A stretch of DNA of 64,000 nt from contig OX031060.1 of the NCBI GenBank assembly GCA_943736015.1, forward strand, positions 10,243,501 to 10,307,500, written 5' to 3'. The translations under genes and the position numbers were made by a program. The notes beneath the pieces are model-generated. The model was given only the letters and a program-made list of their open reading frames with translations. It searched no databases and was not told the DNA's origin. Shown piece by piece: positions 1-11,550 of this stretch. Position 1 is the stretch's first letter, and each line of letters opens with the position of its first letter. The stretch comes from Tridacna crocea (taxonomy: Eukaryota; Mollusca; Bivalvia; Cardiida; Cardiidae).

Positions 1-125
1 TAGGCAACAAGAACGTGAAAATCGGTATTTTCACTGGTGGTACCAGTGTAAGATCGAAAAATATTTTCACCCTTATTTCTCGATATCCTACCGGAAGCAT
101 TAAATAAAGTCTATTATTCAGCGGT
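1..125 (-). repeat. Fragment of composite repeat R
   Basis: This is the end of a dispersed repeat seen more fully at 33240-33560, 38520-38830, 49690-50004 and 51700-52020. It contains the palindromic stretch around ACTGGTGGTACCAGT followed by the conserved GATCGAAAAATATTTTCAC block. The inverted counterpart is 26700-26825. Confidence 0.6.
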
Positions 126-856
126 CAGTACAAATATTAGACGCTGGCAGAAAAATTAATCTGAAGATTAGGTTAAAAGTTGCCATGTCACCATATCTTC
201 TCTTTATTTTATGCCTGATTTTAAAATCCTGTTTTTGCTAGAGACTTATTCTTGATACGACAATGCTACAACAGATTGTCTTGTTCACAATATTTTCCTA
301 ACTTTTTAAGGGTGTTATTTAAATTCTAAATGCATATCATATAAACACCTGCATTTTTTTTGTCTCTATTGGACTCTCAGAACACAAAGCGCATTTCCAA
401 AAAAAACTCTATCCGGCTGGAAATTATAAAGTAGAAATCGCTAGATATGTAAATACATGTATATGGAAAAATCAACCTGGTTTTTCACTCCAAATAAATA
501 AAAATGTTATATGGTTAATTTCAAACAGGAAAAATATTCTAAAGAAAGGACCATTGTTCACTTGTCTCAGCTCGGGCAATTCCGTACCTACGTCAAACCT
601 TGTCCGTATCAAAGATTTCCATTTTGAACTGAGAATCACGTGATTCTATATATAGCTCGCCACTTACAGTTGTTTAGTTACGACCTCAATGAAGTTATTC
701 ACATCTGTCTATTTGTCGGTGAAAACTCCAATCGGAATCGATAAACCACGTTAAAAAATTAATGTACGAACTGTTTGTCAACTTATATACAGTTAGAAAG
801 ATTTTGATTGAAAATTGAAACTCAAGTTTTCTTTTGTAAGAATAGCCTTACAATTT

Positions 857-1009
857 TCAGAACGGTAAACCGGCGTATTTCCGGGCGATGAATGTACCGA
901 TCTTACACATATCAATCCAACAGTTACAGCCGAGGGATATGATGGCTCCCATCACCCGAGGTATGCCGAAAGGACCATCGTTTACAGCAAATCTTTGCAT
1001 GTATACATT
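857..1009 (-). other. Conserved exon-like open segment, left-arm copy
   Basis: The minus strand reads an open frame containing NVYMQRFAVNDGPFGIP and ending in KYAGLPF plus stop. The inverted-duplication partner at 24562-24708 (+) has the same frame with a few substitutions, one of which turns a tyrosine codon into a stop. A transposon inserted at 1010 truncates this copy at its N-terminal side. In the partner an AG precedes the open segment, so it could be a terminal exon. I do not recognise the protein; similarity between the copies may simply reflect recent duplication. Confidence 0.25.
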
Positions 1010-2342
1010 TAGGCTAAGGCCCAGATCAAAAAAGGGCCCTAATTTTAATTTTTTTTCAATCCATTTGGTAGAAAAATTCAAATGGTACAGTGAGTTAGGA
1101 TAGCCTATTAGAGTCACTTTAAGCATAGATGCCAGATCTGAAAGTGGTGCAGATTTTTTTTTTATATGCTAATAAACGCGCCTACCCCAAATTTGCCTAT
1201 AACAAAAATTAGACTTTTCCCATGTTCACAATAATGAAAAAAAAAAAATAATAAAACAATGCAATCTTTTTGACAAATCTTTTGAATTTAAGATGCTCAT
1301 AAAAATCCATTTTGTGTCAATGCTGTAAAACACGGCTCCTTTATATAACAATGATAAAAAATGCTCATGAAAAGAAGCCGCGACGTTTAATTCAATAAAA
1401 ACACATTTTCGGAACAAAACGGAAAATACAGTTACATTTTAGTACAAACAGTAAATCTAATCATTTACTAGATCTATATAACTTTTTCAAGAAATTAAAA
1501 TAGTTGCAAAACACTGATCTTCTCTGACAAATAACGTGCCAAAATTTTGTTCCAAAATGCTCAACTAATATAAAACAAATATGTGTTATACAGATAATTC
1601 GGAGTGAAATAATATAATCTGAACCAGAAAATATTTATTTTTCTAAATTAGAATGGAATTTCTTTTACTTTACAATTTTGTTACATGAAGGACATGTCGA
1701 TGTGTTATGACTGGCATTGCATCACAGTAGACAATATTCAAGTGTGGATATAAGGAACCTTATCAAACAAAAAATCCAACTTAATTTTCAAAAATCGTGT
1801 CTCCTAAAATCTGTCATAATTATATGATAGCTCATAGATGGCCGTGAATATACATTAGTGGGTGGGGTAAAAGATAAGCAAGACCGTAACAAATATACTA
1901 TGCAGCAATTTAGTACAATGGTAAGCATTTAGTTCTCATCAAACCCTTTCACAAAAGTCTTAAATGATATCAAGTTGCTCATGATTTTCAAAAAATGTAT
2001 GCAAATTTGGTGTGTGGGGTAACACCAGGACACCCAATGTATTTTATCTTCTCCTGTAACTGAATTTTACCATTGCTTATGTGCTTAACTATCAATTAGA
2101 CGTATTTACAATCAATATACTCCGGAAGATATTGAAATTTTGTTGTTTATACACATAAGCTCAATTCAATGCATTTTCAGTGGGTAACAAAATGTCGTCT
2201 GAAAAAAATCTGCACCACTTTTGTTTCTGGCATCCACCCTAATTTGACTTCTATATAGCTGTACTATCACCTGGTACCTATCAAATTTTTCTACTAGACG
2301 GATTGAAAAAAAATTGAATTCAACTTGCCAGGTCTTAGACTA
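1010..2342. mobile_element. Non-autonomous TIR transposon with 3-bp target duplication
   Basis: The ends are inverted repeats of about 150 bp, starting TAGGCTAAGG on the left and, in reverse complement, TAGTCTAAGACC on the right. Both arms later share the ATGCCAGA and AGTGGTGCAGATTTTTTTT blocks. It is flanked by ATT at 1007-1009 and 2343-2345, and the inverted copy near 24562 has the empty site with a single ATT. The 3-bp duplication is compatible with PIF/Harbinger-type movement. The interior (1160-2190) has no credible coding frame, so it is a non-autonomous derivative. Confidence 0.75.
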
Positions 2343-2354
2343 ATTATCTAAATA

Positions 2355-3820
2355 TACTAGGACAAAAAAGATACGCAACACAATTTTTTTATGAGATTTT
2401 TTTTTGTTTTAAGTCTTTGTTTGTTACCATTAAGATATTTATGGCACCATTATTCATCCTTAATGAATACCATATCATTTTTTTCTGTTGCCGTCTTTGG
2501 TCACGTGATACATAGGAAAATGTACGATTCCAATTATCATTTGCACACGTTTTCCAAATGTCCAATATCAAAACAATCTCTCTTCAAACAGAAGCTAAAA
2601 CATTGACAAGTAAGAAAATCAACCCCAGGCCGCTGTACGAATGCTGCTTGGTGGACAGACTCAAAGTGATGTGGCTAGACATTTTGGAGTACATAAAAGT
2701 ACAGTATCTCATTTGTACAGACATCTCAGGCTCACCGGAACCACAAATGATCGACCACGGAGTGGCCGTCCAAGAGTAACGACTCCAAGACAGGACCGCT
2801 TCATCAGACTATCTCACCTATGTGATCGGTTCAGGACCGCAACAGAGACAGCTGACCAAACGCTTGGCCTTCACAACAATCGAATATCTGATCAAACTGT
2901 ACGGAACAGGCTTCGAGACGTAGGACTCCGGGCTCGACGTCCTTATGTCGGTTTACCCTTAAATGATGAGCGTAGAAGAGTAAGGCTGCAATGGTTGACT
3001 GCTCATCGACCTCACATCTTTCCTTTAGGTTCTTGGAGGCAAGTTCTGTTCTCGGATGAATCGAGGTATCTGCTCTACAGGTCTGACGGTAGACGTAGCG
3101 TTTATAGACGCCGTAATGAACGTTTTACTGATTTTTGCGTCTCAGAGGTATATCGATTCGGCGGAGGAGGTGTCATGGTGTGGGGCAGTATATGCCATGG
3201 ACGTAAAGCACCCCTTGTGTTTACTGATGGCAGTCTGATGGCCAAACGTTATCGCGATACTATTTTGAGTCCTGTTGGCGTCCCCATTGTGCAACAGAAC
3301 AATCTCATTTTTCAACAGGATAACGCAAGGGCCCATGTGGCAAGGGCTTATCGTGACTACCTAGCAGCAAACAACATCCATGTTCTTGAAAGGCCCCCAT
3401 GCAGCCCAGATTTATCTCCAATTGAACATTTATGGGACGTACTTGACCGACGTGTGAGACGACGTAATCCAAATCCTGCATCGATCCCCGAGCTTAGACA
3501 GGCCTTACAGGATGAGTGGCAGGCGATTCCAATTCAAACAATTAACAATCTTGTAGGTTCTATGACACGTAGGATTCGTGGTGCTATTGCAGTAAATGGG
3601 GGTCATACCAGATACTGATTATACTGTAAAAATTATGTCGCCACTCTCTGTAAAAAGGATTATTTTGTGGCTAATGGAATAAACACTTGATCGACTATTA
3701 TGACAACTACAAGGTAAATTAATTTGGTTTTTAATACAGTGAAATTTATTTTAATCCAAAATATTGTTTTTGAATGAAGAGCGATTGAAAAAATAGTTGC
3801 GTTTCTTTTTTTGCCTAGTA
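2355..3820 (+). mobile_element. Tc1/mariner transposon with TA target duplication
   Basis: Inverted terminal repeats of about 30 bp begin TACTAGG and share the block ACGCAAC. The element is flanked by TA at 2353-2354 and 3821-3822. The empty site in the inverted arm near 24555 reads AAATATATTTTT, exactly what removing the element plus one TA would give. At 1466 bp it is close to a full-length Tc1 element. It sits 12 bp from the end of the neighbouring 3-bp-TSD element, so this locus was hit twice. Confidence 0.93.
2641..3618 (+). CDS. Tc1-family DD34E transposase (325 aa reading frame)
   Basis: This is a cut-and-paste transposase that would bind its own inverted repeats and insert at TA. The N-terminal region (residues about 5-100) holds two helix-turn-helix segments, one around QSDVARHFGVHKSTVSHLYR, with a GRPR motif between them. 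The catalytic triad is D139 (FSDES), D227 (QQDNARAH) and E262 (SPDLSPIEHLWD), with 34 residues between the last two as in Tc1. The C-terminal part is complete. The frame starts at an internal methionine: upstream in the same frame a TAA lies at 2611, and a second frame open from ATG 2558 looks like the missing N-terminal residues. A small frameshift near 2611-2640 may therefore separate about 25 residues. The transposase is nearly intact, suggesting recent activity. Confidence 0.93.
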   Translation: MLLGGQTQSDVARHFGVHKSTVSHLYRHLRLTGTTNDRPRSGRPRVTTPRQDRFIRLSHLCDRFRTATETADQTLGLHNNRISDQTVRNRLRDVGLRARRPYVGLPLNDERRRVRLQWLTAHRPHIFPLGSWRQVLFSDESRYLLYRSDGRRSVYRRRNERFTDFCVSEVYRFGGGGVMVWGSICHGRKAPLVFTDGSLMAKRYRDTILSPVGVPIVQQNNLIFQQDNARAHVARAYRDYLAANNIHVLERPPCSPDLSPIEHLWDVLDRRVRRRNPNPASIPELRQALQDEWQAIPIQTINNLVGSMTRRIRGAIAVNGGHTRY

Positions 3821-3928
3821 TATATTTTTAAAGAACACCGTCGGTATGATTCCTCTGCTATATCACTTAGCTTAATATCTACCTACCCGATTTTTTTCTT
3901 CGTCGGAAATTCACCGCTTTCACCTTTC

Positions 3929-4157
3929 TTAACCGTTTCCCAAACAAGCCCTTGTTTTTACGTGTCTGCAGTACAAGTATTTTAAAAACACTGTGGGAAA
4001 AGGAGAAATTACTCGTAACGAGCAATTTCTCATTTTTTCCAAAGTGTTTTCTGCCCATTCGAGTAATTTTCTGCCATTGTAATGAAAGTTAAAATTGTCG
4101 TCTGCAAACTCTTTCAGTTTGGAAGAATCTAAAATTTGTCGTTTGGGAAAGGGTTAA
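3929..4157. mobile_element. TTAA hairpin MITE, copy 1
   Basis: Bounded by TTAA at 3929-3932 and 4154-4157, with inverted ends of the TTAACCCTTTCCCAAAC type. The centre is a palindrome around CTCGTAACGAG whose arms read as a long hairpin. The inverted-arm counterpart is 24220-24447. Confidence 0.85.
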
Positions 4158-4379
4158 ATGGTAATTACTTCAGGTCCTTTTTTCCTGAAGTAGTTACGAC
4201 CACACTCTGCGACGTTGTCTGCGCATGTCATATTCTTTGAAGATTCTACCACTCTTATATGACGCATCACTAGCCCCAAAAGCGGACAGACTGTAATATT
4301 ACGCTCTATAAAGTAGCAATGGAAAAAATAGCTTTCATCAATATGTTTGAGGAGAAATGAGTCCTCCTTTAGCTCCAAA

Positions 4380-7133
4380 GGATGTGGGTAAACTTATGAA
4401 GAAAAAAGACCCCTCGAGAACACACATGAAATTTATATGAAAGAATGCTACACATGTCTACTTTATCCATCCGAAATATTTAAGAAATTAACAGAGTCCA
4501 AAGGGGCGTTTCAGAGCTCTAAAGTATGGAGGGCTGGATGGGTCGTAATTGCATAAATGATTTTGCTCTATCAGTTGGATCCGATTTCTTTGTGAATTCT
4601 ACGAGAAAATGTTTGAATATCCCAGAAACAATTACATGAATCATTTTGAAGTGAAAAAATATTAACATATTGCGACAAACATTGTTAAAATCTTCTCTGT
4701 TTGAACTGTAAAAAGACCCAAGTCTTTCTAACATTCATTTACGATTTTGAGACAAAGAATTCTAACAAAATGAACAAATTAATATTTTGTTGTAAAAATT
4801 AGGTCTGCTACATCATTTTGATATCATATAGAATGTTAAAAGGATGTATTGTGTATTGTTTAAAGAATAATTCAATTTTTGATTGACTGTTTATCAGGGT
4901 ATACCTGTAACTCCTCTTATTTTAAAACATCAAACAAGATATTTAATGTCATCTGATGATTGAACTGGTCTTCTCTGACCCGCCTTCAAATCTTCAGACA
5001 TTTGATTTTATCAGTTTTCAGCCCCATATTATCTCTATTGAAACATAGACAGGTTTCTTCCAATGTTGCTAGTTGTTCAAAACACCTTCAAGACAACGTT
5101 TTGAAATCTGATGTTGTTGATGAACTGAAACCTCAAAATGGCTGTACATACTTGTTGGCATCAGAAGTTCAGGAATTTCTCCTTGTACTGCGTGATGCGA
5201 CAAGAAAAAGGGGCTGTCTGGACTTTGATGATCCAAACAGTCTAACAGACCAGGACTATCAATGATTAACTGGCATAACTAAGTCACTGTTTGACATTGT
5301 TCTTCGCTACTTGAGTTCTTTAAATCATTCTGGGATACGTAGTGTTTAGACTGCTCTAGCAATTCTTCTTGTCAAACTCCGCACTGCACTGCCTTCTTCC
5401 ATCCTTTCTACGCTATTTGCAATTCGAAAGAGAACTATCAACACCATTATTGCTTCTGTACGCAGAGATCTCAGTAGAGCTTTCCTTGGCTTTAATCATA
5501 TTACTAGACAAGAAATAATAGACAAGCACACGACAGTCTTTGCCAAAACTTTATTTGGTGGCGATCAAGATGTTGCCATTTCAATAGCAGATGGAACATA
5601 CATTTACATTGAGAAAAGTTCAAACTATTCATTTCAAAGGCGATCATATTCTACACATAAATCTCACTTTTAAAACCAATGCTTGTTGTTGCATCTGATG
5701 GTTATATCATAACAGTTATCGGTCTCTATTTAGCATATGGAAAAAACAATAATGCTCAGATTACAAAACATGCTTTTGGAAACAATGTTGAAAACATAAA
5801 GAATTGGTTTCAAGATGACAAATGTCATGGTAGTTGACAGGGGATATCGTGATTGTCTAGAGTTTTTAGCAGAACCTGGAATTAAAACCGAAATGCCTCA
5901 CTTTCTGCCAAAAGGCCAGAAGCAACACAAGGGAATGAATCAAGGTATGTCACGAAGGAAAGGTGGGTGATTGAAAGTGCAAATGGGAGAATAAAACAGT
6001 GGAAAGCTTTCAGTAACAGGTTGCAAAATGTACTCATTCCCAGTGTCAGAGATTTTGTTTGTACTGTCTGCGCCCTGTGCAATGCTTTCCGCCCACCATT
6101 GGCTTCTAGCTCAAACACTGATCAAGTAGTTGCTGAAAGAATGTTGACTCTTTGCAGCAAAGAAAATCCTTGGCAGCAAAGAGTACAGTCCGAAAAACTG
6201 GACAAAAGGAGAGTCGTTTGGAAAGATATTGATGAAAGTGAACTAGAAGATTTCCCAAAGCTTAATACTACTGAATTGCAAGATTTAACTGTTGAAGTAT
6301 ACCAAATAAAACAAGCTCAATCGTACACGACAGAACACTTAGATGATGAGGGTGATTATAAGATTCTAGTTCACAGAGTATATTGTTGGAAGTACGCCAA
6401 TATTTCATTGATATTGGTCATGTAAAGCTGGGGCAAGAGTTGTCGGATGTTGTGCTCATATTACTGACATCAATCTCAAAAGCCCATAATATCAAAGGAA
6501 TTTTTCAATCATGTTGATGACGAAGTGCAGATAGACCGTTGGACTGATTCTGAACTTGAAAATGACGGTGAAAAGGAATAAAGATAGTCCTTTTAAAAAT
6601 ATTCATAATCATGAATCACAGTCAATCTAAAATTAAATTATTCTCCAAGCAATACACCATTACATCCTTTTAACATTTTATATGATATCAAAATGATGTA
6701 GCAGACCTAATTTTCAAAAAAAAAAAATATTAATCTGTTCATTTTGTTGGAATTCTTTGTCTCAAAATTGTAAATGAATGTTCGAAAGACTTGGGTCTTT
6801 TTACAGCTAAAACAGAGAAGATTTTAACAATGTTTGTCGCAATATGTTAATATTTTTTCACTTCAGAATGATTCATTGTAATTGTTTCTGGGATATTCAA
6901 ACATTTTCTCGTAGAATTCACAAAGAAATCGGATCCAATTGATAGAGCAAAATCATTTATGCAATTATGACCCATCCAGCCCTCCATACTTTAGAGCTCT
7001 GAAACGCCCCTTTGGACTCTGTTAATTTCTTAAATATTTCGGATGGATAAAGTAGACATGTGTAGCATTCTTTCATATAAATTTCATGTGTGTTCTCGAG
7101 GGGTCTTTTTTCTTCATAAGTTTACCCACATCC
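4380..7133 (+). mobile_element. Spy-like transposon inserted between AAA and TTT
   Basis: Inverted repeats of roughly 490 bp begin GGATGTGGGTAAAC and mirror 4380-4880 against 6640-7133. The host flanks are AAA (4377-4379) and TTT (7134-7136). Empty sites at about 23715 and 39765 read CTCCAAATTTCTC and CTCCAGATTTCTC, so the flanks join with no target duplication. This is the behaviour described for Spy elements, relatives of PIF/Harbinger and ISL2EU. The interior carries a decayed DDE transposase. Confidence 0.82.
4977..6581 (+). pseudogene. Decayed DDE_Tnp_4-type transposase of the Spy-like element
   Basis: Reading across frames gives a protein of the DDE_Tnp_4 class. An N-terminal leucine-rich helical part (about 5350-5500) is followed by the first acidic motif ADGTYIYIE (5590-5620), the second D in VVDRGYRD (5826-5850) and the glutamate in RWVIESANGRIKQWK (5960-6003). 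The C-terminal tail is acidic. Several in-frame stops (for example at 5263 and 5670) and frameshifts near 5800 and 5940 break it into pieces, so no functional enzyme is expected. The neighbouring inverted repeats belong to the same element. Alternative: an ISL2EU/IS4EU element. I saw no YqaJ-like second gene and no 2-bp duplication. Confidence 0.8.
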
Positions 7134-7135
7134 TT

Positions 7136-7330
7136 TCTCTAAACTGCTGATAATAGCTGAGTAAATTGCACGAGGTAGCGTTTTATTGAGTAAACGTTTA
7201 TTTTAGTGTGAAATTCAAAGTAACGGTTTTCGCATAGGAAAGTGGTTCGGTTCTGTACCCAGGATGCCCAGATTAGATAGATGAGTATTTATAGAATGCC
7301 ATCTAGCGGAAGATAATGCACTTTGCGAAA
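7136..7330. repeat. Interspersed repeat ending in the TCTAGCGGGAGATAAT motif
   Basis: The sequence from the CTAAACTGCTGATA block to the CATCTAGCG block recurs at 23530-23715 (inverted arm), and independently at 37780-37970 and 39760-39960. The latter two lie outside the big duplication, so this is a dispersed repeat family. The segment 4160-4376 is its other part, split here by the Spy-like insertion. Confidence 0.6.
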
Positions 7331-7504
7331 GTTTTACGTATCTGTAGTGTGGTAGCATGTTTCTGTCACGAGATAACAGTTACTATCATGATTATTTGAG
7401 AAAACAGTTGCAATAAGTCGACGTTTCCTGGAATCTTTTTTTTTTGGTTTTATGTAATGCAATTTTTCTTCGTAACTGCCTTAGTAAAACGGGACCCAGT
7501 TTTT

Positions 7505-7687
7505 TCACGAAACCTTTCTGAACACATTTTTTTGGCTAACAGTTTGTGTGTTTATTTTCTGACTTGGTCTATCAGTATTGAGCTTGGCATGATTCAGCAA
7601 CAGGCTTTTTATGACGTTGGCTGATATTTCCATTGCCAATCGATTTACATGGGCATCGCTGAGATCACGTGACTGGCTGTTTTTCAA
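7505..7687 (-). other. Open segment conserved in both arms (copy 1)
   Basis: An open frame starting MKNSQSRDLSDAHVNRLAME is matched by a longer frame at 23165-23482 in the inverted arm; a 1-bp difference shortens this copy. No domain is recognised. It lies inside repeat-rich sequence and conservation may reflect the duplication only. Confidence 0.2.
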
Positions 7688-8464
7688 TATATAATGCAGA
7701 CCAGGTTAGATGTAGGTGCGGAATACGTCAGAATAACATTTTTGAGTTGTCTGCACATGTCATTAATTACTTCAAGGCCTGTCAAAATTGAGCAAAAGAT
7801 ATTGTCCAGGAAGCTCAAATTTGACAGGCCCGTAGTTGCAATAATGCCATCCAGCGGAAGATAATGCAAGAAAAGTTTCTACAACATGATATTCCTTTAA
7901 TCATATTCTCACAACTTTGAACAACAAAATCTTACAATTATTCACTTTTTTCCTTAAAGGGCAAAAGAATTAAAACCAACACCGTTTAAATGGTTGGTGT
8001 CTTCTTTTTTCATAGATTGCGGATGAACATTATGAACTAACATTTTGACCAATCAAATCGCACGTACTAGTATTTCGCACGCGGGATACGTCACCGAACC
8101 ATATCATTGGAAACGTATTTGAAACTATGTAGAAACGGATTTTTCCCGTTATTAGTGATTACATCTACGTGCGATGCTTGCATCTGAGCCGGAAAAGTAT
8201 AGCCATAAAACTTGTTTCACCAAACTAATTAGTCGCCGTGCAGAGTGAGCCCGACTATATTTTTAATAGTTTTTCGAGTTAGGACATGGACAATGGGAAT
8301 TTCTTTTTTAAAGGGATGTTAAATTAACAAGGAATCTTTCTACTTTGCCTTAAACTAGCTTTTTAATTCATTCTTAAACTACGAAGTATATACAATACGA
8401 TACTATTTTTGTTCTGTTAACACTTGCAACATAAAAAAATCCGCCCAATTATTACTTTTATTTT

Positions 8465-8700
8465 CGCTATTCGTGAGAAATGGACGCATCTAAAATGCCT
8501 TGTTTCCATTGGTCAAGACTGTACAGGTTTCCAGTCATTTTGTACCTAGTTAATTTCATACCTAGGTCTTTTCGTACGAATTTGGTTATTTCTGACCTAC
8601 TAATACTTCCTATTTTGCTCATTTCGTATCCAGTTGGTAATTTCGTACTCACTTTGGTCATTTCGTACACAGGTTTAATTATCATTTTGATAATTTAGTA
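8465..8700. repeat. Degenerate minisatellite of GTACGAAATGACC-like units (copy 1)
   Basis: On the minus strand a 13-15-base motif near GTACGAAATGACC recurs about eight times with variable short spacers. Counterparts are 18190-18445 and 61435-61640. No coding meaning is supported. Confidence 0.55.
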
Positions 8701-9116
8701 CCTAGTTTTTCCTACTATTTGTGTGTTTTTTGTTGAATGACCACTGCTAAAATACATTGTACATAGCTGAAATTGTGTTAAATTCCGTTGAAGAACGTGT
8801 ATGATCGTTATGATTGTATCTGACCATTATTGGTTACTTCTTTTCTAAGTTTAGTTTTTATAACAAAGATTGTTTAGAACCCCTTTGCTTATTTCTCCCC
8901 AAGTTCTGGATAAATTTACTTTGTGGGAAAAAATCTGGAGAGTGGCCACTTTTTCGCTGTTGTTCATAAATCACAATGCAAAACCATTATTCTTTATTAA
9001 CTCTGTTTAAACAGTATAGTTTTAGACTTGTTTAATTTGAAAGCATGCCCTGCAAACTTACGTCCTCTTGAATCATACTTTCCTCGGACAGCAACATTTT
9101 AGTAAATAGCCGTTTT

Positions 9117-9345
9117 CAACACTTTCCCGAACAAACACGGGTTATCACATGGGTGCTGTCAAATTCTTTTGGAAAAACATGTTGGATAAGGAGAAATTGC
9201 TCATTATAAGCAATTTCGCCTTTATCAAATCCTTTCCCCCACTACTAGCGAATTTTCCATCATTTTTGCCGCTTTTTAAATTGTCGTCCACCAACTCTTT
9301 GAATTTTGACGAGTCTGATATTTTTCCTTTGGAAAAAAGTTTAGA
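9117..9345. repeat. Old diverged TTAA-type hairpin MITE (copy 1)
   Basis: The segment has degraded versions of the MITE ends (ACTTTCCCGAACA) and a central inverted repeat around GAAATTGCTCATTATAAGC, with an internal block matching GTCGTCCACCAACTC. Its inverted counterpart is 17054-17285. It lies in the presumed intron just upstream of a claudin-like exon 3. Confidence 0.5.
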
Positions 9346-9574
9346 GAGCGCTGTGCGAGGGTATAAGATACTATAATAGAAGACAACTTTCGATGTACAT
9401 TCAGTCCCATCAATTTCATAATGTGTTAAAAAATCTGCTGATGAAAACTGACATTTACTTAATTGCCCCGGCTTTCTCCAAGCATTAAACATTTTTTTTT
9501 GCGGCGACTTTGATGCTTTGCATCAATTTTTTCTTGTTACTTACTTTGATCATCCTTTTTTCTCTGCATTTCAG

Positions 9575-9969
9575 GCATTATGGCGCTTACAGCTTCCGAT
9601 AGGTTCGGGAGTAAAACCATAAGTGCCTACAATGGACTGGGGCTATTCAGTCCCTTTTTGGTTCCTTATTCTATTATTATCACCGGGGTCGGAGGGATCC
9701 TGGCTGCAATCCTTCTCGTCTTACTGGTAATCGAAACTTGCAATATGAATAATCGAGAAGTACCGAACCAACAAGGTCAGACAGTTGCCATGGCTACTTA
9801 TTCACAAGATGCCAGGCATTACGCTGTGCCCTCACAAATGTCTGGATACCCACAACACGCCGGTGCAACCAGCCCCTACGCTGAACATAATTCAAAATGG
9901 CAAGGAAATCTAGTTGTCAGCAACAGCCTTCCATCGGGGAATCATCTCGTGACAAAATTTCATCATTAA
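9575..9969 (+). CDS. Orphan copy of claudin-like exon 3
   Basis: This is a terminal exon encoding the second extracellular loop, fourth transmembrane helix and cytoplasmic tail of a claudin/PMP22-like protein. A pyrimidine-rich acceptor ending TTTCAG precedes GCATTATGGCG. The reading frame gives a hydrophobic helix around IIITGVGGILAAILLVLLVI followed by CNMNNREVPNQQGQ and a polar tyrosine-rich tail ending TKFHH and stop. It is the inverted-arm copy of the exon at 16392-16825. No matching exon 1 or 2 is visible upstream on the plus strand, so it is probably a duplicated exon without its gene, unless exons lie outside the window. It retains the uninterrupted tail that the 16.4-kb copy has lost. 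Confidence 0.7.
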
Positions 9970-10409
9970 CCTTGAGAATATCTCATCAACATTGGAATTA
10001 TTTTTAGTACATCTTTCTCCTGCTTTAATCTTTACTAGAATACAAATATATAGCTAGGTCCAAATCGAAAGTAGATATTATTTGCATACAAAAACATGAT
10101 TGAATTTCGTTGTTAAAATGGTGGAACTGCCTTTGAAGATGGTACAAATAATTGAGGGAAAAGGAGAAAAACGCTGTTACTGAATTTGTCTACTTTTGCA
10201 CAATGTTTTCGATAGCCGTCACCAACAGTCTCTAACGAATTTGTTGGGAAAGGGTTTTCAACTTAAAACCCTACGTAGACAGGTCCTGTCCTGCAACAGA
10301 TTATTTTTTTGTAAATATTGGGGCAAAATGAAAAACTGCTGGTCACGAGTTCCTTCTTCGCCATACCACAATCTTTCTGCACACATTTGTGAATATACAG
10401 AATATTATG

Positions 10410-10638
10410 TTATCCCGTTACCACACAATGACGACTTTTAACAACCCTGAGGTAGAAGCCTTTTGAAAACATTGTGGGAAAAGGAGAAAATGCTGGTAAC
10501 CAGCATTTTCTCCTTTTCCCACAGTGTTTTCTACCCTTCCTAAATCAAATTTTCATTTTTCTGTCACATTTAATTTATCGTCTGCAAGTGCTTTGAATTT
10601 GGACAAGTCTTTTAGTTTATTGTTTGGTAAAGAGTTAT
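10410..10638. mobile_element. TTAA hairpin MITE, copy 2
   Basis: The core is a near-perfect palindrome around GCTGGTAACCAGC with long arms ending ACATTGTGGG. The ends have diverged (CCGTTACCACAC on the left, TGGTAAAGAGTTA on the right). It marks the inner end of the left duplication arm; the partner is 15802-15980. Confidence 0.75.
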
Positions 10639-10839
10639 AGTAACTTTTGGTAATTGTATTTGCTCCGGGCAGCGCGCGAAACACGGAATACTAAGCTGTG
10701 GTAACTTTCTTGGTGTTTGTTTTAGCAGCAGAAGAAATTCTGATATCAAACGAGACTGAAGGTTGAGCGCGATGTCAAAATTTTCTTACACAGAGATAAG
10801 TAAATACAAGCACAAGAAAAGTTACTTTATTCATGCTTT

Positions 10840-10895
10840 TCGGTAATATATCGAGAAATAGAAGTGAAAATATTTTTCGATCTTACACTGGTATA
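10840..10895. repeat. Short fragment of composite repeat R
   Basis: It matches the TTTCGGTA..ATATCGAGAAATAG..GATCTTACACTGGTA block of the composite repeat. The remainder of 10640-11200 shows nothing else I can name. Confidence 0.45.
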
Positions 10896-11204
10896 ATAGC
10901 TATGGTTTATCTGTTGATGTAGCAACGTGATGATATCAATGAACTGATCCAAAGTATTTTGCATTTGTCAAAAACGATGCTTTTTACGAATTCGATTTCA
11001 TTCCTTCTATAGAAACTTGAAGTTTCTTCTTGCTGTTCTGATTAAATTTACAATGGTCTCGACACTATTTTGTTCTAATGTATTCGAGAAGTATCGAACT
11101 ATTTGAAAGGCGTTTTGATAATGCTGTTCAGAGGCATTTTCAGCAAACTGCCGAGCGTTGACATATGAAGGCGAGAATGAAAATCTCGCCTTCCAAAAAC
11201 ATCC

Positions 11205-11550
11205 TACATTGAAAGGGTAGTCACTAGTCCATCACAGTGAAACTTTCCACCAGTTGACACAAAAAGAAAGAAGCCAGTAAAACGGATAGTTCGATACCGA
11301 TTAGGTAATGGAAAAGTTTTCATATTTTGAAATACAATATTTTCAAGTCCTACACGTTCGACGAAAATAAGCAATTAAGTTATTTTTGTAACTTGAATAA
11401 TTATTTTTATGATTCGTATGGAGACATTTTTCTGCCTCGAGATACGAAATAACTATTAGGATAATTTAAGAAAACTATAAAATAGAGTTTTCTGGCAATT
11501 TTGTCTATATACTTAGTATATAGTGAAAAGTTTTTAAAAAAATGTCGTGG
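11205..11550. repeat. Dispersed segment shared with 34250-34590
   Basis: The blocks from CATCACAGTGAAACTTTCC through GATTCGTATGGAG to TTTTCTGGCAATTTT occur in the same order and orientation at 34250-34590, with small differences. It contains no credible long frame. Confidence 0.6.

Larger units (their letters stand above)
1..10640. repeat. Left arm of a large inverted segmental duplication
   Basis: Read in reverse complement, this stretch matches 15800-26825 block by block. For example 1-340 pairs with 26825-26480, 3830-4377 with 24550-23720, 7136-7957 with 23715-22895, and 7958-10630 with 18955-15810. The arm runs off the window's left edge, so its outer limit is unknown. Three transposons (1010-2342, 2355-3820, 4380-7133) sit in this arm and are absent from the other. 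Matching was done by eye; no percent identity was computed. Confidence 0.85.

Noticed and set aside
3142..3336. Minus-strand frame within the Tc1 element
   Set aside because: Antisense shadow of the transposase.
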